Assembly: GCF_001050375.1 (NCBI RefSeq)
Contig: NZ_KQ130482.1
Coordinates: forward strand, 450,954-514,953
DNA length: 64,000 nucleotides
Direction: 5' to 3'
Origin: Catenovulum maritimum
Lineage (GTDB): Bacteria > Pseudomonadota > Gammaproteobacteria > Enterobacterales > Alteromonadaceae
Shown: positions 9,700 to 18,820 of the stretch, piece after piece
Layout of the letters: every line of letters starts with the position of its first letter
Numbering within the stretch: position 1 is the stretch's first letter
Made by a program: the position numbers and the translations under genes
The notes under the pieces: model-generated
Told to the model about the DNA's origin: nothing
What the model saw: only the letters and a program-made list of their open reading frames with translations
Database searches by the model: none

Positions 9700-10632
9700 A
9701 TGCCTATTAAAATTCCCGATCAGTTGCCTGCGATCAAGGTTTTGCAACAGGAAAACATCTTTGTTATGTCTGATTCTCGAGCGTCTAGTCAAGACATTCG
9801 CCCGATGGAAGTTGCGATCCTGAATTTAATGCCGAATAAGATCGAAACAGAAGTTCAATTAATGAGGCTATTAGCCAATAGCCCACTGCAAATCAATATT
9901 GATTTACTTCGAATTGATATGCGTGTGCCTAAAAATACACCAGCGTCCCATATGGATAATTTTTATCATTTATTTGATGACGTAAAAAACAGTAGTAAAA
10001 ACTACGATGGTTTAATTATAACTGGCGCACCTTTAGGCTTAGTTGATTACAACGAGATCTATTATTGGGACAAGTTGCAAGAAGTACTCGATTGGGCTAA
10101 AAAACATGTTCAATCGACTCTACACTTGTGTTGGGCCGCACATGCTGCGTTCCATCATTTTTATGGTATAGATCGTTTTGTTCGACCGAAAAAAATATCA
10201 GGTGTATTCGAGCATAAAACCCATGATCAGTATGAGCCTTTAACCCAAGGTTTTGATGATACTTTTAAAATGCCACACTCTAGATATGGCCAAGTACCAT
10301 TAGAAAAACTAGAAGCCCATCCAGATTTAAACGTTTTAGCTAGCTTTGAAGATGGCGGGGCATTTTTAGTTGCATCTAAAGATCGCAGAAGTGTGTTTAT
10401 TATGGGTCATCCAGAGTATAATGCGACGACTTTAAGCGATGAATACCACAGAGATATTCAAAATGGCTTGGAAACGGAAATCCCCGAAAACTACTTCCCG
10501 GACGATGATGTAAGCAAAATGCCGCCAAATGTGTGGCGAAGCCATGGTAATTTACTATTTTGTAATTGGCTAAATCATTATGTTTATCAAGCAACACCAT
10601 ATGATTTATCGCAGTTGAACCAGTCGAAGTAA
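9700..10632 (+). CDS. metA: Homoserine O-succinyltransferase
   Basis: This enzyme (310 residues, typical length) activates homoserine with an acyl group from acyl-CoA in the first committed step of methionine synthesis. It has a glutamine-amidotransferase-like fold. Catalytic Cys144 (LHLCWAAHAA) and the His237/Glu239 pair (IMGHPEY) lie two residues past the E. coli numbering, consistent with intact active-site geometry. The ATG at 9700 follows an AGGAG-type ribosome site. Acyl donor preference (succinyl or acetyl) cannot be decided safely from motifs alone; the gammaproteobacterial context suggests succinyl. Expression should be MetJ-repressed through the boxes just upstream, and transcription should end at the hairpin after the gene. 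metH follows 160 bp later with its own leader. Confidence 0.95.
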   Translation: MPIKIPDQLPAIKVLQQENIFVMSDSRASSQDIRPMEVAILNLMPNKIETEVQLMRLLANSPLQINIDLLRIDMRVPKNTPASHMDNFYHLFDDVKNSSKNYDGLIITGAPLGLVDYNEIYYWDKLQEVLDWAKKHVQSTLHLCWAAHAAFHHFYGIDRFVRPKKISGVFEHKTHDQYEPLTQGFDDTFKMPHSRYGQVPLEKLEAHPDLNVLASFEDGGAFLVASKDRRSVFIMGHPEYNATTLSDEYHRDIQNGLETEIPENYFPDDDVSKMPPNVWRSHGNLLFCNWLNHYVYQATPYDLSQLNQSK

Positions 10633-10668
10633 CAAACAACTGGCTTTAGCGAGTTACAATATAAATTC

Positions 10669-10698
10669 AAGGCGCCTTAAAGGCGCTTTGCTGTTTTT
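10669..10698 (+). terminator. Rho-independent terminator after metA
   Basis: An 8-bp stem (AAGGCGCC paired with GGCGCTTT, one G-T pair, loop TTAAA) is followed after GCTG by a run of T, typical of an intrinsic terminator. Confidence 0.85.
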
Positions 10699-10791
10699 TA
10701 AATATCTCAATAGAGGTTTAAAAAACCGCAATTAAATCTCAGCTAATTTATATTTAAGATTAGCGCACGTAAAAGATTAGAGAAGGTTTTG

Positions 10792-13700
10792 ATGATTAAG
10801 CAACATCCAGCAAAAGCAAAAATTGAATCACTATTTAAAGAGCGAATTTTAGTTTTAGACGGCGGTATGGGAACTATGATTCAGGCATATAAGCTTGAAG
10901 AAGAAGACTATCGCGGTGAAAGGTTTGCTGATTGGCATCTAGATATTAAAGGTAATAATGACCTTTTATCTATCACTCAGCCTGAAATTATTGAAGCGAT
11001 TCAAAGTGAATATTTAGCGGCTGGCGCTGACATTATTGAAACTAATACGTTTAATGCGACGACGCTATCAATGGCTGATTACGAGATGGAATCTTTGAGC
11101 CGTGAAATTAATGTCGTTTCCGCTCAATTAGCGCGTAAAGTGGCAGATAAATTTACGGCTGAAAATCCAGATAAGCCTAGGTTTGTTGCTGGTGTTTTAG
11201 GCCCAACAAGTAAAACTGCTTCTATATCCCCTGACGTAAATGATCCGGGTTTTAGAAATGTTAGTTATGACCAACTAGTTGAAGCTTATATTGAATCAAC
11301 AACAGCTTTAATTGAAGGCGGTGTCGATTTCATTTTAATCGAAACTATTTTCGATACATTGAATGCCAAAGCGGCTGGTTTTGCGGTATTACAAACTTTT
11401 GAAAATTTAGGTATTGAGTTACCTATTATGATCTCAGGTACAATTACAGATGCCTCAGGTCGAACATTATCTGGCCAAACGACAGAAGCTTTCTACAACT
11501 CTTTACGTCATTTAAAACCTATGTCTATTGGTTTGAACTGTGCTTTAGGTCCAGCGGAATTACGTCAGTACGTTGAAGAGTTAAGCCGAGTATCTGACTT
11601 TGCTGTTTCTGTTCACCCTAATGCGGGTTTGCCTAATGCATTTGGTGAATACGATTTATCGCCTGAAGATATGGCTGTTCATATCAAAGAGTGGGCCGAA
11701 TCTGGCTTCTTTAATATTGTTGGTGGCTGTTGTGGTACGACCCCTGCTCATATTAAAGCTATGGCTGAAGCGGTTAATCAAGTTAAGCCAAGAGAAATCA
11801 AGCCAAGAGCTATCGCTTGTCGGTTATCTGGATTAGAACCGCTTACGATTGATGAATCATCGTTATTTTTAAACGTAGGTGAACGTACCAATGTTACTGG
11901 TTCAGCAATGTTTAAACGTTTGATTGTTAATGGTGATTTTGATCAAGCATTAGATGTTGCGCGCCAACAAGTCGAGAACGGTGCACAAATTATCGATATC
12001 AATATGGATGAAGGTATGTTGGATTCTGAAGCGGCTATGGTTCGCTTTTTAAATCTAATTGCATCTGAACCAGATATCTCGCGTGTACCTATTATGATCG
12101 ATTCTTCTAAATGGGAAATTTTAGAAGCCGGTTTAAAGTGTATCCAAGGTAAAGGCATAGTCAATTCAATTAGCTTAAAAGAAGGTGAAGAAAAGTTCAT
12201 CGAGCAAGCTAACTTGTTGCGTAAGCACGGCGCGGCTGTGATCGTTATGGCTTTTGATGAAGTTGGCCAAGCGGACACAAGAGCGCGAAAATTTGAAATC
12301 TGTAAACGCTCTTACGATGTGTTAGTCAACAAAATAGGTTTCCCGCCAGAAGACATTATTTTCGATCCAAACATTTTCGCCGTTGCGACGGGTATTGAAG
12401 AGCATAATAACTACGCAGTCGACTTCATTGAAGCCTGTAAAGATATTACAGATAACTTACCGTATGCCATGATTTCTGGTGGTGTCTCTAACGTGTCTTT
12501 CTCGTTTAGAGGAAATAACCCAGTTCGTGAAGCGATACATGCTGTATTTTTATATTATGCTATTAAAAACGGTTTAACTATGGGGATAGTAAATGCAGGT
12601 CAGCTTGCTATTTATGATGATATCCCGAAAGAATTAAAAGACGCAGTTGAAGACGTTGTTTTAAATAAAGACGACAACGGTACTGAAAAGTTACTCGACA
12701 TCGCTGAAAAATATCGCGGTGATGGTGCGAAACAAGAAGATAAAACAGCGCTTGAATGGCGTAGCTGGACAGTTGAAAAACGCATTGAATATGCCTTAGT
12801 TAAAGGTATTACTGATTTTATCGAAGAAGATACTGAAGAAGCACGACAAAACGCTGAAATTCCTCTGCACGTTATCGAAGGTCCATTAATGGACGGTATG
12901 AATGTGGTTGGAGATTTATTCGGTGAAGGTAAAATGTTCTTACCTCAAGTGGTTAAATCTGCACGTGTTATGAAGCGAGCGGTTGCTTATTTAGAACCTT
13001 ATATTGAAGCAGGCAAAACTGAAATTTCAACCAATGGTAAAATTTTACTCGCGACAGTAAAAGGCGATGTTCACGATATCGGTAAAAACATTGTAGGCGT
13101 TGTTTTACAGTGTAATAACTATGAGATAGTCGATTTAGGCGTAATGGTTTCGGCAGATAAAATCTTAAAAACGGCGATAGAAGAAAAAGTCGATATTATC
13201 GGTTTATCTGGTTTAATCACTCCATCTTTAGATGAGATGGTGCATGTAGCAAAAGAGATGAAGCGACAAGGTTTTACCATTCCATTATTGATTGGTGGCG
13301 CGACAACGTCAAAAGCGCATACAGCGGTTAAAATTGAAAGAAATTATGATGAGCCTGTAGTTTATGTACCTAATGCTTCGAGAAGTGTATCGGTTGCATC
13401 TGCACTACTGAGTAAAGAGCTTAAACCAGCTTTTGTTGATCGTTTAAATCTTGAATATGAAAGAGTTCGTGAGCAACACGCTAGCCGTGGCCCTCGTAGT
13501 TCACTAGTTAGTTTAGAAAAAGCAAGATCGAATCCGTTTCCACTGTCTTTTGAAAACTATACACCAGTAAAACCTAAACAACTGGGTATTACTGAACTAC
13601 AAGACGTTTCAGTTGCTGATTTACGTCAGTATATAGACTGGACTCCATTTTTCTTAACTTGGCAGTTATCAGGTAAATATCCACTTATCTTAAAACATGA

Positions 13701-14490
13701 GGTTGTGGGTGAAGAAGCTACTAAATTATTTAATGATGCAAATGAAATTTTAGACATCATAGAAAAAACTGGAAAAATTAAAGCTAAAGGTGTTTTCGGT
13801 TTATTTGCTGCAGCAAGTGAAGAAGATGATGTTATTGTTTATGCCGATGAAGCAAGAACTGAAGAGATTACTCGTCTACATCATTTACGTCAGCAGTCGG
13901 AGAAAAAATCTGGACAATATAATCGCTGCTTAAGTGATTATTTAGCTTCGACAGATTCAGGTGTTCAAGACTACATAGGTGCGTTTGCAGTAACGGCTGG
14001 TTTTGGCGCAGATGAATGGTCAGAAGAATTCTTGGCAGAGCATGATGATTACAACAGCATCTTAGTCAAAGCCGTTGCAGACCGATTAGCTGAAGCATTT
14101 GCTGAATATTTACACGAAAGAGTGCGTAAAGACTATTGGGGTTATGCCGCTGATGAACAGCTTGCGAATGAAGATTTAATTCGTGAAAAGTATCAAGGGA
14201 TACGTCCTGCACCAGGATATGCTGCTTGTCCAGAGCATACCGAGAAAAAGCGTATGTGGGATTTACTCGATGTTGAAAAGCGCATTGGCATGTCACTTAC
14301 GGAAAGCTGCGCTATGTGGCCAGGTGCTTCGGTAAGTGGTTGGTATTTTGCACACCCTGATACTAAGTATTTTGCGGTCGGTAAATTACAAAAAGACCAA
14401 ATAGAAAGTTATGCCCAAAGAACTGGCATGACAGTAACAGAAACTGAAACTTGGTTAATGTCTAACTTAGATTATGAACCAGATGCATAA
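10792..14490 (+). CDS. metH: Cobalamin-dependent methionine synthase
   Basis: This 1232-residue modular enzyme transfers methyl from methyltetrahydrofolate via methylcobalamin to homocysteine. Modules in order are a homocysteine-binding barrel with zinc cysteines (GLNCALG and GGCCGTTP), a pterin-binding barrel (from about residue 355, [12 protein letters not shown]), a cap domain, a B12 domain with the DVHDIGKN signature carrying the lower axial histidine, and the C-terminal AdoMet reactivation domain ([12 protein letters not shown]). All modules are full length. I start it at ATG 10792 behind AGAAGG (10781-10786), not at the preceding TTG. No MetJ box or cobalamin riboswitch is apparent in the 159-base leader. 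A terminator follows at 14515. Confidence 0.97.
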   Translation: MIKQHPAKAKIESLFKERILVLDGGMGTMIQAYKLEEEDYRGERFADWHLDIKGNNDLLSITQPEIIEAIQSEYLAAGADIIETNTFNATTLSMADYEMESLSREINVVSAQLARKVADKFTAENPDKPRFVAGVLGPTSKTASISPDVNDPGFRNVSYDQLVEAYIESTTALIEGGVDFILIETIFDTLNAKAAGFAVLQTFENLGIELPIMISGTITDASGRTLSGQTTEAFYNSLRHLKPMSIGLNCALGPAELRQYVEELSRVSDFAVSVHPNAGLPNAFGEYDLSPEDMAVHIKEWAESGFFNIVGGCCGTTPAHIKAMAEAVNQVKPREIKPRAIACRLSGLEPLTIDESSLFLNVGERTNVTGSAMFKRLIVNGDFDQALDVARQQVENGAQIIDINMDEGMLDSEAAMVRFLNLIASEPDISRVPIMIDSSKWEILEAGLKCIQGKGIVNSISLKEGEEKFIEQANLLRKHGAAVIVMAFDEVGQADTRARKFEICKRSYDVLVNKIGFPPEDIIFDPNIFAVATGIEEHNNYAVDFIEACKDITDNLPYAMISGGVSNVSFSFRGNNPVREAIHAVFLYYAIKNGLTMGIVNAGQLAIYDDIPKELKDAVEDVVLNKDDNGTEKLLDIAEKYRGDGAKQEDKTALEWRSWTVEKRIEYALVKGITDFIEEDTEEARQNAEIPLHVIEGPLMDGMNVVGDLFGEGKMFLPQVVKSARVMKRAVAYLEPYIEAGKTEISTNGKILLATVKGDVHDIGKNIVGVVLQCNNYEIVDLGVMVSADKILKTAIEEKVDIIGLSGLITPSLDEMVHVAKEMKRQGFTIPLLIGGATTSKAHTAVKIERNYDEPVVYVPNASRSVSVASALLSKELKPAFVDRLNLEYERVREQHASRGPRSSLVSLEKARSNPFPLSFENYTPVKPKQLGITELQDVSVADLRQYIDWTPFFLTWQLSGKYPLILKHEVVGEEATKLFNDANEILDIIEKTGKIKAKGVFGLFAAASEEDDVIVYADEARTEEITRLHHLRQQSEKKSGQYNRCLSDYLASTDSGVQDYIGAFAVTAGFGADEWSEEFLAEHDDYNSILVKAVADRLAEAFAEYLHERVRKDYWGYAADEQLANEDLIREKYQGIRPAPGYAACPEHTEKKRMWDLLDVEKRIGMSLTESCAMWPGASVSGWYFAHPDTKYFAVGKLQKDQIESYAQRTGMTVTETETWLMSNLDYEPDA

Positions 14491-14514
14491 ATAGCTGTGC
14501 TTGGTTAGATTTAG

Positions 14515-14538
14515 AAGGCTGGTATATCCAGCCTTTTT
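14515..14538 (+). terminator. Rho-independent terminator after metH
   Basis: An 8-bp stem AAGGCTGG/CCAGCCTT with loop TATAT runs straight into TTTTT. Confidence 0.88.
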
Positions 14539-14581
14539 GCATTAAGTCGTGTGTAAATTTATCAACATTCATAGATGTATA

Positions 14582-14608
14582 CTAAAAAGTTTACAGCTTT
14601 GTCGATTT
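14582..14608 (+). promoter_or_regulatory. Possible sigma-28 (FliA) promoter of the flagellin gene
   Basis: CTAAA (14582-14586) and GTCGATTT (14601-14608) resemble the FliA -35 (CTAAA/TAAAGTTT) and -10 (GCCGATAA) with a spacing one base short of the usual 15. It lies about 95 bases before the flagellin ATG. The -10 match is imperfect. Confidence 0.45.
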
Positions 14609-14702
14609 ATGAGAAGTTAGTTTAAAAATTGAATTGAATGAATATTGACCAAATATTTTGAAAAGCTATACTTAATTAAATTTTTAATGAAGGCGTGTTG
14701 AT

Positions 14703-15509
14703 ATGAATTTTAGTGGTATTTCATCAAATTCGAATTTGTTAGATCAAATTAATCGTAAACAAGAGAACACCTTTGAGCAATTAGCTTCGGGTAAAAAGGT
14801 CAATAAAGCGGCTGATGATGTTTCAGCACAACTGATTATTGAAAGGCTCTCTAGCCAATCTAATGGATATCAACAGTCAGTTCGTAATGCTTACGATGGT
14901 ATTTCATATGCACAAGTAGCAGAAAGTACTTTGTCTGGTATTTCTGATTCAGCGAATAGAATTCAAGAACTCACTTACAGAGCCGGCAGTGGCATTTTGT
15001 CTGATAGCGATAAACAAGCTATCCAAAGCGAGATTGATTTATTAAAAGAAGGCATTCAAGATTCAATATCAAATAGCAATTTTGCCGGTAAGCCTATTTT
15101 CGGCTCAGAAGGCAGTGCTGATTTTCAAATCGGAGCCAATGCAGGTCAAACACTTTCTGTTGGTAATAAAGACATTGCCGCACAGCTTGAAAGTTTTGGA
15201 TTAGCTGATATTGATGTTACCCAAGCGGGTGGTGTTGATGCAGCACTTGCTTCGTTAGAAGATATTGGTCAATTCTTAGGAGAAGAGCAAGGCAGTCTTG
15301 GTGCGATTCAGAATCAATTTCAATCTGCTGCTAATCAGTTAGCTCAAACTGATGTAAATGTACAAGCTGCTAGAGCGCGTTTAGCTGACACAGATTATGC
15401 ACAAGCTTCAGCACAACAAGCTCAAAATGATGCGCAAAGCCAAAGTGCTAATATAGTTGCGGGCGCGTCTCGTCAACAAGCTGAATCAGTTTTGAATTTA
15501 TTATCTTAG
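14703..15509 (+). CDS. Short flagellin
   Basis: This 268-residue flagellin consists essentially of the conserved D0/D1 ends. The N-terminal helix region (NRKQENTFEQLASGKKVNKA, D-D-V-S-A-Q) and the C-terminal helix region ending in S-V-L-N-L-L-S match the terminal domains that pack into the filament core. The variable outer domains are almost absent, which gives a thin or accessory subunit. Composition is Gln/Ala/Ser-rich with repeated AQ pairs near the C-terminus. No flagellar genes flank it; metH precedes it and a periplasmic binding protein follows. It could be a minor filament protein or an isolated paralogue exported by the flagellar system. A sigma-28-like promoter supports late flagellar control. 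Confidence 0.85.
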   Translation: MNFSGISSNSNLLDQINRKQENTFEQLASGKKVNKAADDVSAQLIIERLSSQSNGYQQSVRNAYDGISYAQVAESTLSGISDSANRIQELTYRAGSGILSDSDKQAIQSEIDLLKEGIQDSISNSNFAGKPIFGSEGSADFQIGANAGQTLSVGNKDIAAQLESFGLADIDVTQAGGVDAALASLEDIGQFLGEEQGSLGAIQNQFQSAANQLAQTDVNVQAARARLADTDYAQASAQQAQNDAQSQSANIVAGASRQQAESVLNLLS

Positions 15510-15554
15510 CTTTATTTTTAAACAATTTAATGTCTTTATATGCGTTAATTCAAT

Positions 15555-15596
15555 AAGTTTCCTATAATCAAATTTGTAATTTGGTTTAGGAAACTT
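15555..15596 (+). promoter_or_regulatory. Long hairpin covering a ribosome binding site
   Basis: Arms 15555-15574 and 15578-15596 pair over 19 bp with a single bulged T and a 3-base loop. The right arm contains TAGGAAA (15587-15593), the only Shine-Dalgarno-like sequence for the TTG start at 15601. No T-run follows, so it is a poor intrinsic terminator but a good candidate for translational control of the next gene. It may also protect the 3' end of the flagellin mRNA. Confidence 0.55.
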
Positions 15597-15600
15597 CGCT

Positions 15601-16710
15601 TTGATTAATCCCGCAAAATTAATATATTTTATATTTTTCCTAATTTTATTCTGCAAGCCGCTGCATTCTAGTACTGACCCTTTATGTAAATCAGAAATTT
15701 TAAAACCACTAAAAGCAGTCGTTTTTATACCTTTAGTCGGTGATACAGGCTTTTGGGCAATGCAACATAAGTTTTTAGTAAAAGTGGCATTTAGCTTGAA
15801 CATTGAGCTTGATATTCAAAATATGAATGAAGAAATCGATCCTACTTTTCCAGCTAATTATTTAAAGCAAACACTTGAAAATAATCATATAGATTTTGTC
15901 TTATCCCCTTTGTTTTTTGGTAATGAAAACTTATTAAAGTTTACCAGTAGTAAAAATATTCCTATTTTTACCTACAATACTAGTTTAGATGCGCGTCACA
16001 ATAGTCTATTGGGAAAACCCAGAGAAAACTATCCCAATTGGCTCGGGCATATTTCACCGGATGATGAAGGTGCTGGATACATGCTAGCAGAGGCTTTATT
16101 AACAAAAACTAAAAATTTTAATAGATTATTAGCGATAGCGGGTAAACATCAGAGCGTTGTTAGTGGGAATAGAGAAAGGGGTCTCGTTAATTACTTTAAT
16201 AGCAAGGGAGAAGCTTTAATGCCCATTGTTCATAGCGATTGGACTTTTAAACGAGGCTATCAAGTCACTAAGTCTATGTTAAAACGAGATCCTAATATTG
16301 AATACATTTGGGTTGTTTCTACTAGTGTTGCATTTGGTGTCATAAAGGCTGTGGAAGAAATGGATAAATCTGACACCATCAAAGTCGGTGCATTCGACTG
16401 GTTACCAGAAACTATGGGTTTGATTGAGAATAAGACACTCTTTATGTCATATGGTGGACATTTTGTAGAAGCGGGTAAAGCATTAATCTATATGCGTGAT
16501 TATATAATGGGACATGACTTTAAAGAGACTAGCGGAGTTATTTTAAAAACAAAATTGAATAGGCTAACTTTAAAGAATTTAAATAAGTACAAAAATGGTA
16601 TCTTAGGTACTAATTGGGACAAAATTGATTATAAGCAGTTTTCATATTGCTTAAATCAAGGTAAAGGCAGGTATGAATTATCTATAGATAATTTGATTGG
16701 AACCAACTAG
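15601..16710 (+). CDS. Periplasmic sugar-binding-protein-like sensor or solute-binding protein
   Basis: The 369-residue protein has the type 1 periplasmic binding fold (ribose/galactose/LuxP-like). A signal peptide (hydrophobic residues about 7-20) is followed by KAVVFIPLVGDTGFW, a middle part with HISPDDEGAGYMLAEAL and RLLAIAGKHQS, and a late DTIKVGAFDWLPETM hinge segment. The start is TTG at 15601, because no ATG precedes the signal peptide. There are no ABC transporter genes next to it, so it may serve a sensor kinase or chemoreceptor elsewhere, as LuxP-type proteins do. The ligand is unknown. The gene lies downstream of the flagellin and its ribosome site is buried in a hairpin. An inverted repeat overlaps the stop codon (about 16690-16741). 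Confidence 0.75.
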   Translation: MINPAKLIYFIFFLILFCKPLHSSTDPLCKSEILKPLKAVVFIPLVGDTGFWAMQHKFLVKVAFSLNIELDIQNMNEEIDPTFPANYLKQTLENNHIDFVLSPLFFGNENLLKFTSSKNIPIFTYNTSLDARHNSLLGKPRENYPNWLGHISPDDEGAGYMLAEALLTKTKNFNRLLAIAGKHQSVVSGNRERGLVNYFNSKGEALMPIVHSDWTFKRGYQVTKSMLKRDPNIEYIWVVSTSVAFGVIKAVEEMDKSDTIKVGAFDWLPETMGLIENKTLFMSYGGHFVEAGKALIYMRDYIMGHDFKETSGVILKTKLNRLTLKNLNKYKNGILGTNWDKIDYKQFSYCLNQGKGRYELSIDNLIGTN

Positions 16711-16743
16711 CAAGATTTACTAGTTAATTCCAACCAATTAATT

Positions 16744-17856
16744 TTAGATCGAGAAACCGATGTGCTGGTGGAATCTAATTGGCATAAGCTCTTCATCATG
16801 CTTATAACCTAATTGATTTGAAACACTTCTCATGGTTTGCTGAATTTGGTTTAAGAATTTACCATAACCATAACTTGTCATGTTTTGGTGAGAAGCAACA
16901 AATACAAACTGTACTTTATCTACTAGTTGATCGCCTTCCCATTTTTTAGCGAAACCAATCATGTGTTCATCAGGCGTAAAGTTTAGTAATTGTAATTCAC
17001 CGTTAGCACTAACAGACTCATCTTTTTTGCTTCGTACAACTGGAATTAAATCATTTGCAATAATAACACAGTTGTCTAAGCCATTTTGTTCTGCACTTTT
17101 TACTAAAGATTTAGAAATTAGCTCATACAGTGGTGTATAAGGTTCTTCTGAAGACTTATCAATTTCAAGTAAATTTCTGATTCTGCGTGTGATTGGTAAA
17201 TCAGCAATCGCGTAAGTTTGAGCTTCTGCTTTATCTGAAACTGTAATGCCATCAGCAGAAAAACGATCCGAAATTGCTCTTAATTTATGAGCTTGAGTAC
17301 CTGTATCGCCTTTTTCTTTAGCAAATAAGTCATAAGTTAAATGCTGGTGATCGCATACTCTAACTGTATCTTTTTCTAATCCTAATTTTTCCGAATATTG
17401 GCTAATGGCTGTTTTAACTCTCTCATGGAAAAAAGCAGATTTCTTACGAATATTATCTTCGTTGGTTAAGAATAAAATTTTGATCTTATCTGCTCTTTTA
17501 GCACCATCATAATAAGCTTTTTGACCAAAATGGTAGCTAGGGTTATATAGAAATAAAATCTGCTGTTCTGTTTGAGAAATGATTTTTTCAGGACTGTAGC
17601 GAACTCTGATAAATTTATCGTTAGCAACTAGGTAACAAGTTTCTAAACCTAAAGATTCAGCTATTTCAAAAAGATCGGCAGATAATGCTTCATAAAACTC
17701 AGCATATGGTTGCTCGTCTGACTTGACAATTGTACTAGCGTATTTCTCTAGTAATTGATCTGTTAATTCAAACTTAGCGATCAAATATTGATTTTCACGA
17801 GCTGACTCAGGTATATATACTTTGTGTTGCGCACTTCTGTTACGAGTTATTGGCAT
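16744..17856 (-). CDS. Uncharacterised protein with internal duplication
   Basis: The 370-residue cytoplasmic protein has no signal peptide or membrane segment. It is built from two related halves. Half one (about 25-190) contains EPYAEFYEAL-type sequence, GLETCYLVANDKFIRVRYS, then DKIKILFLTNEDN, ending in CDHQHLTYD. Half two (about 215-368) contains EEPYTPLYELI, GLDNCVIIANDLIPVVRS, DKVQFVFVASHQN, ending in RFHQHIGFS. Both halves thus share an AND motif and a terminal HQH motif. It may belong to a DUF3083-like gammaproteobacterial family, but I am not certain. No function can be assigned. ATG 17856 is preferred over GTG 17862 because AGGG lies at proper distance upstream. Confidence 0.7.
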   Translation of the reverse strand: MPITRNRSAQHKVYIPESARENQYLIAKFELTDQLLEKYASTIVKSDEQPYAEFYEALSADLFEIAESLGLETCYLVANDKFIRVRYSPEKIISQTEQQILFLYNPSYHFGQKAYYDGAKRADKIKILFLTNEDNIRKKSAFFHERVKTAISQYSEKLGLEKDTVRVCDHQHLTYDLFAKEKGDTGTQAHKLRAISDRFSADGITVSDKAEAQTYAIADLPITRRIRNLLEIDKSSEEPYTPLYELISKSLVKSAEQNGLDNCVIIANDLIPVVRSKKDESVSANGELQLLNFTPDEHMIGFAKKWEGDQLVDKVQFVFVASHQNMTSYGYGKFLNQIQQTMRSVSNQLGYKHDEELMPIRFHQHIGFSI

Positions 17857-18007
17857 TACCACACCCTATTTTAAATTGTTCTAATATTTATTATTTATTA
17901 TCTGTATCGATAATATTGTTAGCATTTTTAATTGTAAGTCAGTTTTTCTAAACTTTACACTTAAATTTAAGAAAAAAACTAGATAAAAGGGGATTTATTG
18001 ATAAGAA

Positions 18008-18032
18008 ATAAAAAAAGGAGCTATAAAGCTCC
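18008..18032 (-). terminator. Terminator of sulA
   Basis: On the minus strand, GGAGCT-TTAT-AGCTCC forms a 6-bp stem followed by seven T residues, just beyond the sulA stop. Confidence 0.85.
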
Positions 18033-18062
18033 GTGGTGAAAGCGCAAAGCGCAAAACTACTG

Positions 18063-18479
18063 TTATGAAACTAGTTTTAATTTTGCCGGTTTATTCGCTT
18101 TAAGCGGTTTAACCATAATGCAGTTAGCTTGAGACGAAGCTGAAATTTCGATTAGATCATTTTTATCTTCTGTCGATAAATTTTCGATCCAAGATACAAC
18201 GGTTGCACATTTTCCCATCTGCAATGCTTTCTTAGTTATTTGTACACTGTCTTGATTTACGTTTGAGTGAATGACCAGCATTCTATTTAAGTTAATTCCA
18301 ACCGATTCAAGGAAAGCTTTGTTAGGCATTTTATGTGGGCAAACGACACATAGCCAGCGATTATCTTGCTGTAACTGGCTGATATTACGCCAAAATCTCA
18401 GCTCGAACTCGTTTGTTTGTAAATTAGTGGCGAAAAAACTAACATTTTTGTTTGCGTCTGTAGAAATTATTGTATTCAT
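18063..18479 (-). CDS. sulA: SulA-like cell division inhibitor
   Basis: This 138-residue protein should block FtsZ polymerisation during the SOS response. It resembles the core of E. coli SulA: NRWLCVVCPHKMPNKAFLESVG aligns with the SRWQLWLTPQ region, and NRMLVIHSN, the KALQMGKCATVVSW segment and the closing CIMVKPL match the order of the SulA domain. It is shorter than the E. coli protein (169), missing part of the N-terminus. Two LexA boxes lie directly upstream and give independent functional support. It is monocistronic here, not beside lexA, and has its own terminator. Sequence similarity is modest, so the assignment rests on family pattern plus control region. Confidence 0.83.
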   Translation of the reverse strand: MNTIISTDANKNVSFFATNLQTNEFELRFWRNISQLQQDNRWLCVVCPHKMPNKAFLESVGINLNRMLVIHSNVNQDSVQITKKALQMGKCATVVSWIENLSTEDKNDLIEISASSQANCIMVKPLKANKPAKLKLVS

Positions 18480-18497
18480 GCTGTCTCTCTATCCAGT

Positions 18498-18533
18498 TTG
18501 TATGTATATACAGTATACTGTTTTTTCATACAG
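18498..18533 (-). promoter_or_regulatory. Two LexA boxes upstream of sulA
   Basis: 18518-18533 reads CTGT-N8-ACAG, a full match to the LexA core. 18498-18513 reads TTGT-N8-ACAG, one base off, with an AT alternation in its centre. They are spaced 20 bp apart (two helical turns, same face) and end 19 bases before the sulA ATG, so LexA dimers could bind side by side over the promoter. Confidence 0.87.
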
Positions 18534-18777
18534 TTCAACTACTGTTTGAATTATTTTTGTACAAATTTATATTAAACAGGCTTCAGGTTAGTTACTGATA
18601 ATGCGGCAAAGCACTATTTCGTGTGGATTTGAGATAATGGTGCTAAAGGCAGTCTATGCGCAATCAATAGTTTTAGACTAGGATATACAGCTGTCAGTTA
18701 TTGCTTTTGAGGCTTAGCTTAGGCAAGTATCGAGTCAGTAGAGGGAGATTAGCTAATGAGTTTTGTAGTGGAGAAAC
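18534..18777. other. Intergenic stretch without recognisable gene
   Basis: Between the LexA boxes of sulA and the terminator region of proS I see only short open frames with poor starts and no RNA gene signature. Confidence 0.5.
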
Positions 18778-18802
18778 CTAGCTAACTGGTTGTTAGCTAG
18801 GT
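18778..18802 (-). terminator. Hairpin after proS
   Basis: A perfect 10-bp stem CCTAGCTAAC/GTTAGCTAGG with a 5-base loop; on the minus strand it is followed by TTT. It is a likely terminator for proS. Confidence 0.65.
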
Positions 18803-18820
18803 AAGACAACTAAAATAAAA

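Noticed and set aside
14703-15509. Flagellin as a frameshifted fragment
   Set aside because: Both conserved termini are in one continuous frame; the shortness comes from loss of the variable middle, which is common in flagellins.
15501-15803. Minus-strand open frame of 100 codons overlapping the flagellin end and the binding-protein start
   Set aside because: It spans the hairpin and the start of a clear signal-peptide protein and has no recognisable domain or ribosome site.
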